Positions 43,648-53,785 of a stretch of 64,000 bases of DNA are shown piece after piece (position 1 is the stretch's first letter; every line of letters begins with the position of its first letter). Both the position numbers and the translations under genes were made by a program. The notes under the pieces were generated by a model. The model ran no database searches. It was not told where the DNA came from and saw nothing but the letters and a program-made list of their open reading frames with translations. Location: assembly GCA_937923515.1 (NCBI GenBank), contig CALDUF010000012.1, positions 1 through 64,000 of the forward strand. The letters are read 5' to 3'. The stretch comes from an uncultured Flavobacteriaceae bacterium. GTDB taxonomy: Bacteria; Bacteroidota; Bacteroidia; Flavobacteriales; Flavobacteriaceae.

Positions 43648-45426
43648 TCAAATAATATCCATCTTTTTTAATAGAAACGAGGCATTCATATTTTTACAAA
43701 TACCTTGTTTCAATTTATAATCAAAATGTAATTCGTTATCTATAATTTCAGCATCAAAATAATAGTTTTTCACCTCATCTAGTTCTTTTGCAATAGCACA
43801 CAAACTTAAATCGTGCGTAGCAATAATACCAGTGGCATTTGTAGCCACAAGTTTCTCTACAAATTTTTTAGAACCAATAGCCTTATCTGTACTATTTGTG
43901 CCTTTTAATATTTCATCTAAAACAATAAAATAAGACTCATTCTTAATCGTATCTACTATAAATTTTAATCGTGTTAATTCTGAAAAGAAATAGGAACTAT
44001 CGTCTGTTAAAGAATCTGATGTTCTCATACTAGTAATGAGTTTTACAGGATAATATAAACTTGAAGATGCACATACAGGAAGCCCAACATTAGCCATTAC
44101 ATTATGTAACGCTATGGTTCTTAAAAAGGTGCTTTTTCCTGCCATATTTGCTCCAGTTACAATAAAAAACTCCTGATTGCGAATAACCACATCGCTATTT
44201 ACTCGTTTGGTTTTATTTATAAGCGGATGCGCTAAGCCCTTCATATTAATAATGTTTTGGTCTTTTAAAATTGCTGGAAACACAAATTCTGGATGATTGT
44301 AAGCGTAATTACCTAGTGTGCTGTAAGTATCAAAAAATGAAACAACCTCAAACCAATCTGCCACTTTATGGCCATAGGCTGCTATCCATTGCTCTATGCG
44401 ATAGCTATGTTTTATGTCGGTTAAAAAAATACCGTTTCCAAAAATAGCACCAAAAATATTATTGCGATTGTCTAGCGCATCCAATGCTTTTGAGAGTTTT
44501 TTAAAAATGATAGAAGCTTTTTCGGCATCAGATGTAATTTGAGTTTGTTTTTCTTTTAATAACTGTGATTGAAACGTTTCGTTTTCAATTAAATCTAATA
44601 ATAAAGCATATTGGCGAAATGTGTCTTTTACACTATCTGCGTGTGATGCCAATACGTTTATTTTCTTTACATAAAGCCCTGTAATACCTAAACCTAACAA
44701 CAACCAATACCCCACAAATTCTAGATTTGTGATGACCTTAAAGTATACCAATACAAAGATTGTTATTGAAAGTAAGGTAAACACAAGCGGCAACCACCGC
44801 ATTAATGTTGGTAAAAAAGAGGTATACCCTTCTAACCATTTTATGATAGATTTTGCTGGAGTATCTACAGTAATTAAACTTGCATTTGCACCGTAAAACT
44901 GGCGCCATTTGGGTTTAAACGCTAGTTCTTTTATAGCATCCTGTCTTTGTTCAATAGTTTTAGTATGGTTTGCCTTTAAAGTATCTGCTAGCTTTTTTTT
45001 GCCTTCGGCAGTAGTTGTTCTGTTTATAAATTGAAAAAAAGAACCACGGCCAAACAAATCGATATCTAAACTATAAAAGTGCTTTGGGTCTTGAAATTCT
45101 AAACCAGTATCTCTATGATGAAAATCGCCTTTGGCAATGGCAATTTCGTCAGTATTAATTTTAACTAAAGCGTCATAAAAATTTCTTTGCTGTTTTACAT
45201 CGGTATATTTTGATAGCAAATACACAAATGCAGCAATACCTACAACACCAATTAAAAGTGCTATTTGCCAAAACGAAATACTTAAATAAATACCAAAACA
45301 AGTTGAAATAAATACCAAAACACGTAATATACTTAACGTAGCCATACGTTTTGAGAGCTGTTTTTTGTGTGCCTTATAGGTAGCTAAGTGCGTCTTATAA
45401 TAGTCTTGTGAGTTAATACTGTTCAT
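43648..45426 (-). CDS. Membrane-anchored MutS-like ATPase
   Basis: The protein has 592 residues. The N-terminal third holds two hydrophobic pairs (about 33-70 and 210-250), and the C-terminal third is a MutS domain V ATPase: Walker A GANMAGKSTFLRT near 420, SSYFFSELTRL, Walker B YFIVLDEIL and THDL. The mismatch-recognition and connector domains of MutS are absent. Such proteins are widespread in Bacteroidota, but their role is unknown. The zinc peptidase gene lies upstream, with a terminator between. Confidence 0.9.
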   Translation of the reverse strand: MNSINSQDYYKTHLATYKAHKKQLSKRMATLSILRVLVFISTCFGIYLSISFWQIALLIGVVGIAAFVYLLSKYTDVKQQRNFYDALVKINTDEIAIAKGDFHHRDTGLEFQDPKHFYSLDIDLFGRGSFFQFINRTTTAEGKKKLADTLKANHTKTIEQRQDAIKELAFKPKWRQFYGANASLITVDTPAKSIIKWLEGYTSFLPTLMRWLPLVFTLLSITIFVLVYFKVITNLEFVGYWLLLGLGITGLYVKKINVLASHADSVKDTFRQYALLLDLIENETFQSQLLKEKQTQITSDAEKASIIFKKLSKALDALDNRNNIFGAIFGNGIFLTDIKHSYRIEQWIAAYGHKVADWFEVVSFFDTYSTLGNYAYNHPEFVFPAILKDQNIINMKGLAHPLINKTKRVNSDVVIRNQEFFIVTGANMAGKSTFLRTIALHNVMANVGLPVCASSSLYYPVKLITSMRTSDSLTDDSSYFFSELTRLKFIVDTIKNESYFIVLDEILKGTNSTDKAIGSKKFVEKLVATNATGIIATHDLSLCAIAKELDEVKNYYFDAEIIDNELHFDYKLKQGICKNMNASFLLKKMDII

Positions 45427-45446
45427 TATTCTAATTAAAATGAAAA

Positions 45447-45478
45447 AAGAAAAAGCCCTGAATAAATTCAGAGCTTTT
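45447..45478 (-). terminator. Terminator between zinc peptidase and MutS-like genes
   Basis: On the minus strand AAAAGCTCTGAAT-TT-ATTCAGGGCTTTTT has one mismatch and a T-rich tail. Confidence 0.75.
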
Positions 45479-45499
45479 GTATACTTATATTACAATTAT

Positions 45500-46192
45500 T
45501 TAATCTCTACCAAATACTTGGAGTGCCCAGTACAATAAATTAGCCAATGCGCCTATTGCTGCTACCAAATATGTTCTTGCAGCCCATTTTAGAGCATCTT
45601 CAGAACCTTTATATTCATCTGGTGTAACTACGTTTTTATTTTTTAACCAAGCTAAAGCTCTATTACTGGCATCGTATTCTACAGGTAATGTTATAAAGCT
45701 AAATAGTGTAGCCGCACCCATCATTACTAAACCTGCGATAGCTACCCACCAACCTAGGCCTATGCCTGCCGCTGCGCCTAACATTAAACCGCCCATAATT
45801 ACCCAATGCGACATACCCGAAGTTACACTTACTACAGGCACTAAGGTAGAGCGCATTTGTAACCAACTGTAGGCTTGCGCATGTTGTACAGCATGCCCAA
45901 CCTCATGCGCCGCAACAGCTGCAGCCGCTGCATTGCGTTGATTGTATACTGCTTCACTTAAATTTACCGTTTTATTTTTAGGATTATAATGGTCTGTTAA
46001 ACGGCCTGGTGTTGAAATGACTTCAACATCAGTAATTCCATGATCTGATAACATTTTTTGTGCAACCTCTGCACCACTCATGCCATTTCTAAGCTGAATT
46101 TTTGAATACTTTGCAAACTTTCGCTTTAGAGTATTACTTACTGCCCAACTTACGAGCATTACTGCTCCAATCATTATATAATATCCAATCAT
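45500..46192 (-). CDS. Zinc metallopeptidase, YugP-like membrane protein
   Basis: The protein has 230 residues. An N-terminal membrane helix is followed by the zinc motif HEVGH (in AVAAHEVGHAVQHAQAYSWL, about 95-115), and three more hydrophobic segments lie near 115-165 and 205-225. The family is Zn-peptidase 2 (DUF/YugP). Its substrate is unknown. The TPVEYDASNRALAWL-type stretch (LPVEYDASNRAL) is characteristic. Confidence 0.92.
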   Translation of the reverse strand: MIGYYIMIGAVMLVSWAVSNTLKRKFAKYSKIQLRNGMSGAEVAQKMLSDHGITDVEVISTPGRLTDHYNPKNKTVNLSEAVYNQRNAAAAAVAAHEVGHAVQHAQAYSWLQMRSTLVPVVSVTSGMSHWVIMGGLMLGAAAGIGLGWWVAIAGLVMMGAATLFSFITLPVEYDASNRALAWLKNKNVVTPDEYKGSEDALKWAARTYLVAAIGALANLLYWALQVFGRD

Positions 46193-46268
46193 AATTTCAT
46201 TTTTAAATTTGTAATAAATATAGCAATAATTACACCAACTTTACCATATGAAATTTTGTCATATTATT

Positions 46269-47369
46269 TTAAACCTCTTCAAACTGCAAATCAAACGCCT
46301 CAGCAATTTCTTTATATACTATTTTACCGTTTACAATATTAAGGCCTTTGGCTAAAGCTTTATTTTCGTTGCAGGCCTTTTTCCATCCCATTTCTGCAAG
46401 TTTAATTACATAAGGTAATGTTACGTTGGTTAAGCCCATTGTAGAGGTATAAGGTACTGCTCCTGGCATATTTGCAACGCTATAATGCACAACATCGTCA
46501 ATAATATACGTTGGATCTTGGTGTGTGGTAGGTTTTGTAGTTTCAAAACAACCACCTTGGTCTACAGCAACGTCTACCATTACGGTTCCTGGCTGCATGT
46601 CTTTCAACATATCTTTGGTTATTAATTTTGGTGCTTTTGCGCCTTTAATTAAAACACCACCAATAATTAAATCGGCATCCTTAATATGTCGCCTTATATT
46701 GTATTCACTTGAAAATTCACTAATAACGTTATTTGGCATTACTTCACTTACATGACGTAGCGCCTTCATATTAATATCTAAAATAAACACATTAGCGCCC
46801 AAACCAGAAGCCATTCTAGCTGCTTGAACACCTACAATACCTGCACCTAAAATTAAAACTTTGGCTGGTGGTACGCCTGGTATGCCTCCTAACAAAATAC
46901 CTCTACCTTTAATTGGTTTTTCTAAATATTTTGCACCTTGCTGTATAGACATGCGGCCCGCAACTTCAGACATTGGTATCAATAACGGCAAGCTACCATC
47001 GGTATCTTCAACAGTTTCATAAGCAATACAAACGGCTTTGCTATTTATCATAGCTTTGGTTAGCGGTTCACTTGAAGCAAAATGAAAATACGTAAACACC
47101 ACTTGATCTTCCTTTATCAAACCATATTCTTTATCAATTGGCTCTTTAACCTTAACAATCATGTCTGCAACATCATATACTTCTTCTAAAGTATCTAAGA
47201 TTGTTGCACCAGCGTTTTTATAATCTTCATCCAAAAAACCGCTATTAAATCCTGCATTTTTTTGAATATATACCGTATGATTTCTTTTAGTTAATTCGAA
47301 AACACCAGAAGGCGTCATCCCTACACGGTTCTCGTTATTTTTAATTTCAATAGGAACACCAATTTTCAT
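46269..47369 (-). CDS. ald: Alanine dehydrogenase
   Basis: The protein has 366 residues. The N-terminal KIGVPIEIKNNENRVGMTP and the NAD-binding VLILGAGIVGVQAARMA (about 169-185) are typical. The residues for pyruvate and Lys binding lie in VKVKEPIDKEY. It interconverts alanine and pyruvate with ammonia and NADH. A 213-bp upstream gap shows no recognisable feature apart from a probable promoter. Confidence 0.93.
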   Translation of the reverse strand: MKIGVPIEIKNNENRVGMTPSGVFELTKRNHTVYIQKNAGFNSGFLDEDYKNAGATILDTLEEVYDVADMIVKVKEPIDKEYGLIKEDQVVFTYFHFASSEPLTKAMINSKAVCIAYETVEDTDGSLPLLIPMSEVAGRMSIQQGAKYLEKPIKGRGILLGGIPGVPPAKVLILGAGIVGVQAARMASGLGANVFILDINMKALRHVSEVMPNNVISEFSSEYNIRRHIKDADLIIGGVLIKGAKAPKLITKDMLKDMQPGTVMVDVAVDQGGCFETTKPTTHQDPTYIIDDVVHYSVANMPGAVPYTSTMGLTNVTLPYVIKLAEMGWKKACNENKALAKGLNIVNGKIVYKEIAEAFDLQFEEV

Positions 47370-47582
47370 GTACTAGATTTTTAAATTTGAAATTACGTTT
47401 GATGCACCTCACCAAATCGCATACAATATTATAAATTTGAATTGAAAATAAACACCATATCGCTAAATTATTTGAATTTTCAATACCCGATTTAACAATT
47501 CATTAAGAATTACATAAATAAATAGCATTTACAATCACTTAGTTGAAAGCGCTTGTATAGGTGAAATCTAAACATTGAATAT

Positions 47583-47849
47583 CTATTTTTTGTTGTATTT
47601 TATTTTGAAATGCAATAATATGAGTGTAGAAACTATCGTTATTCCATTTGCAAAAATCATAGAAGGACTGTACTTTAAAATACCATAAACTAACCATAGT
47701 ATGATACCCACTAAAAATAAAGTTAACATGGGTAGTGATAAACCAGACACATCTTTAGTTTTCCATGTTTTGTGTACTTGAGGTAAAAAGGCAATGGTAG
47801 TTAAAACCGCGGCAGCAAAACCTATAACTTCGTTAAAGTCAAAATTCAT
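47583..47849 (-). CDS. SemiSWEET-type sugar transporter
   Basis: The protein has 88 residues with three hydrophobic helices (6-26, 41-62, 65-82) and a PQ-loop motif, AFLPQVHKTWKTKDVSGLSL, at about 21-40. SemiSWEETs pair as dimers for facilitated sugar movement. It lies between ald and the TPR gene on the same strand; its start is 15 bp from the TPR stop codon, so they are probably co-transcribed. Confidence 0.92.
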   Translation of the reverse strand: MNFDFNEVIGFAAAVLTTIAFLPQVHKTWKTKDVSGLSLPMLTLFLVGIILWLVYGILKYSPSMIFANGITIVSTLILLHFKIKYNKK

Positions 47850-47864
47850 TTTTGGTATTCAAAA

Positions 47865-49640
47865 TTAATTAATAGCATCGCCTCTAAGTCTTCTATATTG
47901 TTTTCTGGCTTCAATAAAATATATGCTATCGGCATGATTAAATACCAATGTTTTATAAAGTTCTTTTGCTTTTTCTGGAGCATCTATATGGCGTAAATAC
48001 AATTCGGCAAGGTTATAAATGGCATTATCTATTAAAATACCATCTCTATAATTTTCTATAATAGACTGGTAGTTTAGCGCTGCTTTTTCAAACATATTTT
48101 TAATTTCAAACAATTGTGCTTGTTTGTATAATGCTTGTGGTATTATAGGCTCTGTTTTATGTTGTGCTATAACTTCATCTAACACCGCAATAGCTTCATC
48201 ATTTCTGTTTTGAAACGCCAATAAATCTGCTTTTGCATAACGTTTTAGGGCGGTTTGTAAAGAATCTTCGTATTTATTATCAGAAATTAATAATTTCAAA
48301 TCTAAAGCATCGTTAGCAATGAGTTGTGACGTAGAGGATTTTAAAATTTTAAGTTGAGACTCTGCCCACTTAAAATCGCCTTTGTAATAACTTGCTTTGG
48401 CGACTTTAAAACGTGCCATTTGAGAAATGGTACTATTTTTTAAATTCCTTTGAATTTGTGTGTAATAGATTAACGCTTTATTAAATTCTTCTTTCAATAC
48501 TAAAATATCACCAAGCTCTAACTTTATTTCTGCTTTTTGTGTAGTATTTAATGGCAGTTTTAGAGTATCTTCTAAAAACGCTGTTGCTTCGCTAGTTTTA
48601 TTCATATAAAACGCTAAAAAATGCGCATACGAAATTTGTAAATCTAGTGTTTGGGTAAACTTCCCGTAAGTATCAAACAGCTCTAAATATTTTTTTTGTA
48701 ACGCTACATAACCACCTGGCGCTACAGCTTTCGTTTCTATTTGAAGTAGGTCGTAAAACGCCTTAAGCTTTGTATCACTGTCTTGTGCGTTTTCAATAAC
48801 GTAATTAAAAATAGTTTTAGCAGCTGCCGTATCTTTTTCTTTTTCGGCAATTTTACCCAAGTTTAAAATAGCACCCAAACCATTTTGAACTCGCGCATTA
48901 ATAGCTTTTTCTTGCGCAAAAGCCTTATTAAAATCTTTCTGCTGAATAAATAACCAACTCAGTAATTCATTCCAAATTATGTTGGGCTCTTGTTGTATTT
49001 TTTTTATGAGTAATTTTCGCAATATGCTATTATTCTCATTACTAGCATCTTCACTTATAAAACTATTTAATGCACGTTTAATATTGTTTAATGTAACGGG
49101 ATTAAGCGCTACAAGATCGATGTAATTCAACATCATTTTTTCTATGTTGCCTTGCTCTCCATAAATTTGAGCCAATGGTAACTTTAGGTTTAACTCTGGT
49201 TTGAGTGCCATTGCTTTTTCGTAGGTGGTTGCAGCCTGATCTAGTAATGCGTAATTTTGAAAACTTCGCGCTACGGCATACGCATTATTGGGATTAACAA
49301 GTAGGCTATTTATGGCAATACCATAATTTTCATTTGCTTTTTCTAGATTGTTTTGCAGTTGGTAATTATGCCCCAAATCAACATAAAATGCTGCATACTT
49401 TGTTTTACTAATTATGGCATTTAAAAACGTTTCGGCCTCTTGATATTGTTCTAATTGTTGATGTGCAGCAACAATTTGTTTCATGTAATTAAGATTAGAT
49501 CTTGATTTTGCATGCAACTTTTTATACTCAATTAGGGCTTTTTCAAAATCGCCATTTTTATAGTATTCCTTAGCAAGCACATCATTTTGAGCCAGCAGTA
49601 ATGTTGGAATAAAAAGACATAAAAATAGTAACACTCTCAT
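47865..49640 (-). CDS. Exported tetratricopeptide repeat protein
   Basis: The protein has 591 residues with a 17-residue signal peptide (MRVLLFLCLFIPTLLLA). Degenerate TPR units follow throughout, for example YYKNGDFEKALIEYKKLH at 27-44 and AIYNLAELYLRHIDAPEKAKELYKTL near the end. It is probably periplasmic and mediates protein contacts. The partner is unknown. Confidence 0.9.
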   Translation of the reverse strand: MRVLLFLCLFIPTLLLAQNDVLAKEYYKNGDFEKALIEYKKLHAKSRSNLNYMKQIVAAHQQLEQYQEAETFLNAIISKTKYAAFYVDLGHNYQLQNNLEKANENYGIAINSLLVNPNNAYAVARSFQNYALLDQAATTYEKAMALKPELNLKLPLAQIYGEQGNIEKMMLNYIDLVALNPVTLNNIKRALNSFISEDASNENNSILRKLLIKKIQQEPNIIWNELLSWLFIQQKDFNKAFAQEKAINARVQNGLGAILNLGKIAEKEKDTAAAKTIFNYVIENAQDSDTKLKAFYDLLQIETKAVAPGGYVALQKKYLELFDTYGKFTQTLDLQISYAHFLAFYMNKTSEATAFLEDTLKLPLNTTQKAEIKLELGDILVLKEEFNKALIYYTQIQRNLKNSTISQMARFKVAKASYYKGDFKWAESQLKILKSSTSQLIANDALDLKLLISDNKYEDSLQTALKRYAKADLLAFQNRNDEAIAVLDEVIAQHKTEPIIPQALYKQAQLFEIKNMFEKAALNYQSIIENYRDGILIDNAIYNLAELYLRHIDAPEKAKELYKTLVFNHADSIYFIEARKQYRRLRGDAIN

Positions 49641-49692
49641 TGAGTAAATATACTGAAGATATATTTAAACTTATATTAAGGAAATACCAAAA

Positions 49693-49717
49693 ATGCCCGA
49701 ATATTACATTCGGGCAT
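49693..49717 (-). terminator. Hairpin downstream of the 40-residue ORF
   Basis: ATGCCCGAAT-ATTAC-ATTCGGGCAT is a perfect 10-bp stem between the 40-residue gene and the TPR gene. On the minus strand it is followed by TTTTGG, a weak T tract. Confidence 0.6.
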
Positions 49718-49808
49718 AACCAACCAAAATAATGTACTATTAACTAAACCATCGTAATTAAAAACGATAGTTTCACTCGATTGGGGACAGCTTTTTAAGG
49801 TAAAAGAT

Positions 49809-49931
49809 TTATTTTTTTACAACTGCTATAGTTTTGTTTTCAGACTTATCTAAATTAAAATCTGAAGACAAAATTACACTTCCAATTAAGACAAGCGCTA
49901 AAAGCAGAATAATGCGAAGTACATTTTTCAT
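49809..49931 (-). CDS. Small membrane peptide (40 aa)
   Basis: ATG at 49931 opens a 40-codon frame: Met, a basic start (KNVLR), about 16 hydrophobic residues (IILLLALVLIGSVIL), then a polar tail (SSDFNLDKSENKTIAVVKK). It resembles the signal peptide of the coiled-coil protein at 43042 (KNVMRFILFVSLVLVG). It may be a single-pass peptide or a vestigial exported protein. The 435-bp gap otherwise holds only the hairpin at 49693 and a weaker ATCGT/ACGAT stem. Confidence 0.5.
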   Translation of the reverse strand: MKNVLRIILLLALVLIGSVILSSDFNLDKSENKTIAVVKK

Positions 49932-50075
49932 GGCTTAAGTAGGTTAATTTTGATTTAGTTTAGTAATATTCTTAAATATTAAACAAATCCCAAAGAAAAC
50001 CTACACATAATCGTTAAACAACATTTAAAATATGCTTTTAATCGATTTTATTGATTAAATATGAAAGAAAATACA

Positions 50076-51344
50076 TCATATAGTATCGAAGCCAGTATAC
50101 TTACGTAACACCTTTGGAATTTCAATACCCGTTTCGGTTTGATAATTTTCTAAAATACCTGCCAAAATTCGTGGTAAGGCTAATGCGCTTCCATTTAAAG
50201 TATGCGCCAACTCGTTTTTACCATTTGCATTTTTGAATCGCAATTTTAAGCGGTTGGCTTGGAATGTTTCAAAATTTGAAACCGAAGACACCTCTAGCCA
50301 CCTATCTTGAGCCGTTGAGAATAACTCAAAATCGTATGTTAGTGCAGAAGCAAACGATGTATCGCCAGCACATAATCTTAAAATTCTGTAGGGTAGTTCT
50401 AGTTCTTCTAAAATGCTTTTAACATGATTTACCATACCATCCAAAGCGTTGTAAGATGCCTCAGGATGTTCTACTCTTATAATTTCTACTTTATCAAATT
50501 GGTGCAATCTATTTAACCCTCTAACGTGCGCACCATAACTACCTGCCTCTCTACGAAAGCAAGGTGTATATCCTGTAATACCAACAGGTAAATCGGCTTC
50601 ATTTAAAACCGTATTTCTAAAAATATTAGTTCCTGGCACCTCAGCAGTTGGTATTAAATACAAGTTATCTTCTGTTACATGATACATTTGTCCCTCTTTA
50701 TCGGGTAACTGTCCAGTACCTATACCTGATGCTTCATTTATTAAAAGCGGTAATTGATATTCTGTGTAGCCTGCTTCTGTGTTTTTATCTAAAAAATAGG
50801 TAATTAAGGCACGTTGTAATTTTGCGCCTTTACCCTTATACACAGGAAACCCTGCACCAGTAATTTTATTTCCTAGTTCAAAATCTATGATATCGTATTG
50901 CTTTGCAAGTTCCCAATGCGGTAAAGCACCTTTATGAAGTGTTGGTATAGTACCTGCTTTAAATACCTCCTCATTATCTGCTTCAGAATTTCCTTCAGGA
51001 ACAGAGCTATGCGGTACGTTTGGAATTTGATATAATAACTCTTGCAAACTTTCAGCAGTTGTGCTTAATGCTTCTGTGAGTGTTTTTGATGCGTCTTTTA
51101 ACGCTCCCGTTTTAGCTTTTAAAGCATTTGCTTCTTCGGCTTTACCAGATTTAAACAAGTGTCCTATTTCTTTTGAAATGGTATTAGATTCTGCTAAAGT
51201 ATTATCCAATTCTGTTTGAATGCTTCTTCTTTTTTCATCTAAAGCAATAACATCGTCTATCATTTTAGCGGCATCGATATTACGTTTCGCTAAGCGTTCG
51301 ATAACTACTGCTTGGTTGTCTCTAATAAATGGAACTTGTAGCAT
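50076..51344 (-). CDS. serS: Seryl-tRNA synthetase
   Basis: The protein has 422 residues. An N-terminal coiled-coil arm (about 30-105) for tRNA-Ser binding is followed by the class II core: motif 2 PCFRREAGSYGAHVRGLNRLHQF near 260-282 and motif 3 NGSALALPRILAGILENYQ. It is of full length. It is transcribed alone. Confidence 0.97.
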   Translation of the reverse strand: MLQVPFIRDNQAVVIERLAKRNIDAAKMIDDVIALDEKRRSIQTELDNTLAESNTISKEIGHLFKSGKAEEANALKAKTGALKDASKTLTEALSTTAESLQELLYQIPNVPHSSVPEGNSEADNEEVFKAGTIPTLHKGALPHWELAKQYDIIDFELGNKITGAGFPVYKGKGAKLQRALITYFLDKNTEAGYTEYQLPLLINEASGIGTGQLPDKEGQMYHVTEDNLYLIPTAEVPGTNIFRNTVLNEADLPVGITGYTPCFRREAGSYGAHVRGLNRLHQFDKVEIIRVEHPEASYNALDGMVNHVKSILEELELPYRILRLCAGDTSFASALTYDFELFSTAQDRWLEVSSVSNFETFQANRLKLRFKNANGKNELAHTLNGSALALPRILAGILENYQTETGIEIPKVLRKYTGFDTI

Positions 51345-51460
51345 GATTTTGCAAATTTAAGGGACAAAAATACATGATTTTTTTCATTTGAAAACCTATT
51401 ATACAAAATGAAAAAATTATATACGTTTGCAGCATGATTATAGGCGTGCAGTAACTAAAT

Positions 51461-52786
51461 TTAAGGCTGTTGTTTTATTTTTGAAGGCAAAATCCAACTG
51501 CTATGATGTAATGGTTGCCATGGTACACTAGCAATATCTACCTCTGGATTTACAAGTGTTTTATAGGGTTTACCATTAACACTCACTCTACATTTTACAT
51601 AAACCGCAATATCTTGCCCTTTGTTTTTAAACTCCTTTTTTAAATACTGAGAAAATTGCCAGATCACATCTGGTTTTGTACTGGCACTTCTTTGTTGTTT
51701 TTTAGTTAAATAGTCATCTAATGCCACTGTAGTTTTTTTACCAGTATTTTTATCTTGAATAATGTATGTGGCACTACCATGTTTTGCTCTAAGCATCATT
51801 CGCCATGATAAACGATGGCCTTCTTCTGTCCATAACACATCATCCTTAAACGCATGATGCCGCAATGGTAATATAATTTGAATTATAAAATACACCGTAA
51901 ATAACACTAAATACAGATTCTTAAAATTAGGATAGGTTACGGCAGCAGCGTTATAAAAAGAACGGTGCTTTAAAAATATATTACGAATTGTTTTAGGCGG
52001 AAAGAAAAACAAATAAAATGCCAAAGCCAAATACGGAAAAATACCTATTTGAAATACTAAAGAATTGAATACATGAAACCCAATAGATATAATAAACTCC
52101 CATTTTCGTGTGGGTTTAAATAACAAAAGAGGAACAATTAAACCATCAAAAAAAATACCGCCCCACGTTAAGATATTTTGAAACCATGCTTCCTGCAACA
52201 TATTACCAACAAGGTAATACTGCTTTTTACCACTCATTAAAACGCGCACTGCGGTACCATCTAACCAATCTGGATACAACTTTGCAACAGAGGCATACGT
52301 ATAAACAATAAAAAGCTGAAGAATAAATACCACTCTACACCAATTGGGCATAGCATTAGTTTTTAATGAGGGGTTTATTTTTGAATCTAAAGAAACATCA
52401 TGATGTGCAGGCATAAATACCATAATTGCACTTATAAGCATCAATAAATAATAATGGTTATTGTATGACGATTTTTGCATTAAATAACTGCCCGCCCATA
52501 ACACAGCAAAACCAACCATACTTAATCGGTACTTATAACCAACCATTATAAGCAGTCCAAAAATTGCCATTATGCCGTAATATACATGCATGGTTTCACC
52601 TTGAAATACGTGCAACCACTCGAAACCAATAAAAGTAAAGGTGAATTTAGGCGCTACTAAACCACGTTTTACCCAACCTGTAAGTATGGCGCCAAAAGAT
52701 TCTAAAAAACAAAGCAGACCAAAACATATTCTAAAAATTACTAATTGTGCGTTATCAATATGTTTAAAAAGCCACTTATTTAGCAT
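51461..52786 (-). CDS. HTTM (gamma-carboxylase-like) membrane protein
   Basis: The protein has 441 residues. The HTTM domain has multiple helices beginning VIFRICFGLLCFLESFGAILTGW and continuing to about residue 300; a hydrophilic C-terminal region follows (DVLWTEEGHRLSWRMMLRAKHG), as in vitamin K-dependent gamma-carboxylase relatives. Its bacterial function is unclear. The start overlaps the ribF end by 11 bases on the same strand, so they are co-transcribed. Confidence 0.88.
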   Translation of the reverse strand: MLNKWLFKHIDNAQLVIFRICFGLLCFLESFGAILTGWVKRGLVAPKFTFTFIGFEWLHVFQGETMHVYYGIMAIFGLLIMVGYKYRLSMVGFAVLWAGSYLMQKSSYNNHYYLLMLISAIMVFMPAHHDVSLDSKINPSLKTNAMPNWCRVVFILQLFIVYTYASVAKLYPDWLDGTAVRVLMSGKKQYYLVGNMLQEAWFQNILTWGGIFFDGLIVPLLLFKPTRKWEFIISIGFHVFNSLVFQIGIFPYLALAFYLFFFPPKTIRNIFLKHRSFYNAAAVTYPNFKNLYLVLFTVYFIIQIILPLRHHAFKDDVLWTEEGHRLSWRMMLRAKHGSATYIIQDKNTGKKTTVALDDYLTKKQQRSASTKPDVIWQFSQYLKKEFKNKGQDIAVYVKCRVSVNGKPYKTLVNPEVDIASVPWQPLHHSSWILPSKIKQQP

Positions 52787-53714
52787 TATGTGTATTGATA
52801 AAATTCAACGAAAATATCTTATCCTTTTCAAGTTGCGCTTTTAGTGCTGCAACCGACTCAAATTTTTGTTCATCGCGAATGCGTTCTAAAACATCAATTT
52901 GAATATGTTTGCCATAAATTGATGTGTCAAAATCAAAAAAGTGTACTTCTATAGATTCGCAATTCCCATTAACTGTGGGATTCATCCCTATATTCATCAT
53001 ACCAAAAACAACAGTGTTACTTATAGTAGATTTTACAACGTAAGCCCCTTGTTTTGGAATCAATTTATAGTTTTCAGCTATTTTAATATTTGCTGTAGGA
53101 TACGCTAATTGTTTACCAATACCTCTACCCTTAACAACAGTACCTGTTAGCATAAAAGGGTATCCTAAATAGCGATTTGCTTTTTGAATATCGCCGTTTG
53201 ATAAGGCTTTCCTAATTTTAGTAGAACTTACAGCTACATCATCAATATCTTGTTTAGATATTTCTTCTACTTCAAAATCAAATGCTTTTCCAAATTTTAT
53301 TAAATCTGTTATATCAGCATTTCTATTTCTCCCAAAGCGATGATCGTAACCAATAATAACCTTTTTTACGTTTAATTTATCTACTAAAACTTCTTGCACA
53401 AATGCTTCAGCAGATACTCTAGAAAATGCTTTTGTAAATTCTTGTATTAATAGATAGTCTAAACCTAATTTATCTAAAATTTTATGGCGTTCTTCAATAG
53501 TATTGATGAGTTTAATGTCAGCATCTTTTTGTAACACCATTCTAGGATGGGGAAAAAAAGTAAGTATTACAGATTGTAATTTATCGTGTTTACCAATAGT
53601 TATAAGGCGATTAATTATTTTTTGATGTCCTACATGAACACCATCAAATGTACCAATAGTTACTATTGTGGGTGAAGAAGCTTTATGCTTTTCAATTTTT
53701 ACTACCTTACCCAT
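52776..53714 (-). CDS. ribF: Bifunctional riboflavin kinase/FAD synthetase
   Basis: The protein has 312 residues. The N-terminal adenylyltransferase has TIGTFDGVHVGHQKII (20-35) and YDHRFGRNR near 122. The C-terminal kinase has GRGIGKQLAYPTANI near 197-211 and GMMNIGMNPT. It converts riboflavin to FMN and FAD. It is the first gene of a two-gene unit with the HTTM protein and is divergent from the secreted protease. Confidence 0.96.
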   Translation of the reverse strand: MGKVVKIEKHKASSPTIVTIGTFDGVHVGHQKIINRLITIGKHDKLQSVILTFFPHPRMVLQKDADIKLINTIEERHKILDKLGLDYLLIQEFTKAFSRVSAEAFVQEVLVDKLNVKKVIIGYDHRFGRNRNADITDLIKFGKAFDFEVEEISKQDIDDVAVSSTKIRKALSNGDIQKANRYLGYPFMLTGTVVKGRGIGKQLAYPTANIKIAENYKLIPKQGAYVVKSTISNTVVFGMMNIGMNPTVNGNCESIEVHFFDFDTSIYGKHIQIDVLERIRDEQKFESVAALKAQLEKDKIFSLNFINTHNAK

Positions 53715-53785
53715 AGGGTTTTCTTAAGAATTGTTATTGTCGTTAAAATAAGCTAGATTTGTTTTTAAAAGACCCCAGCATAGTT

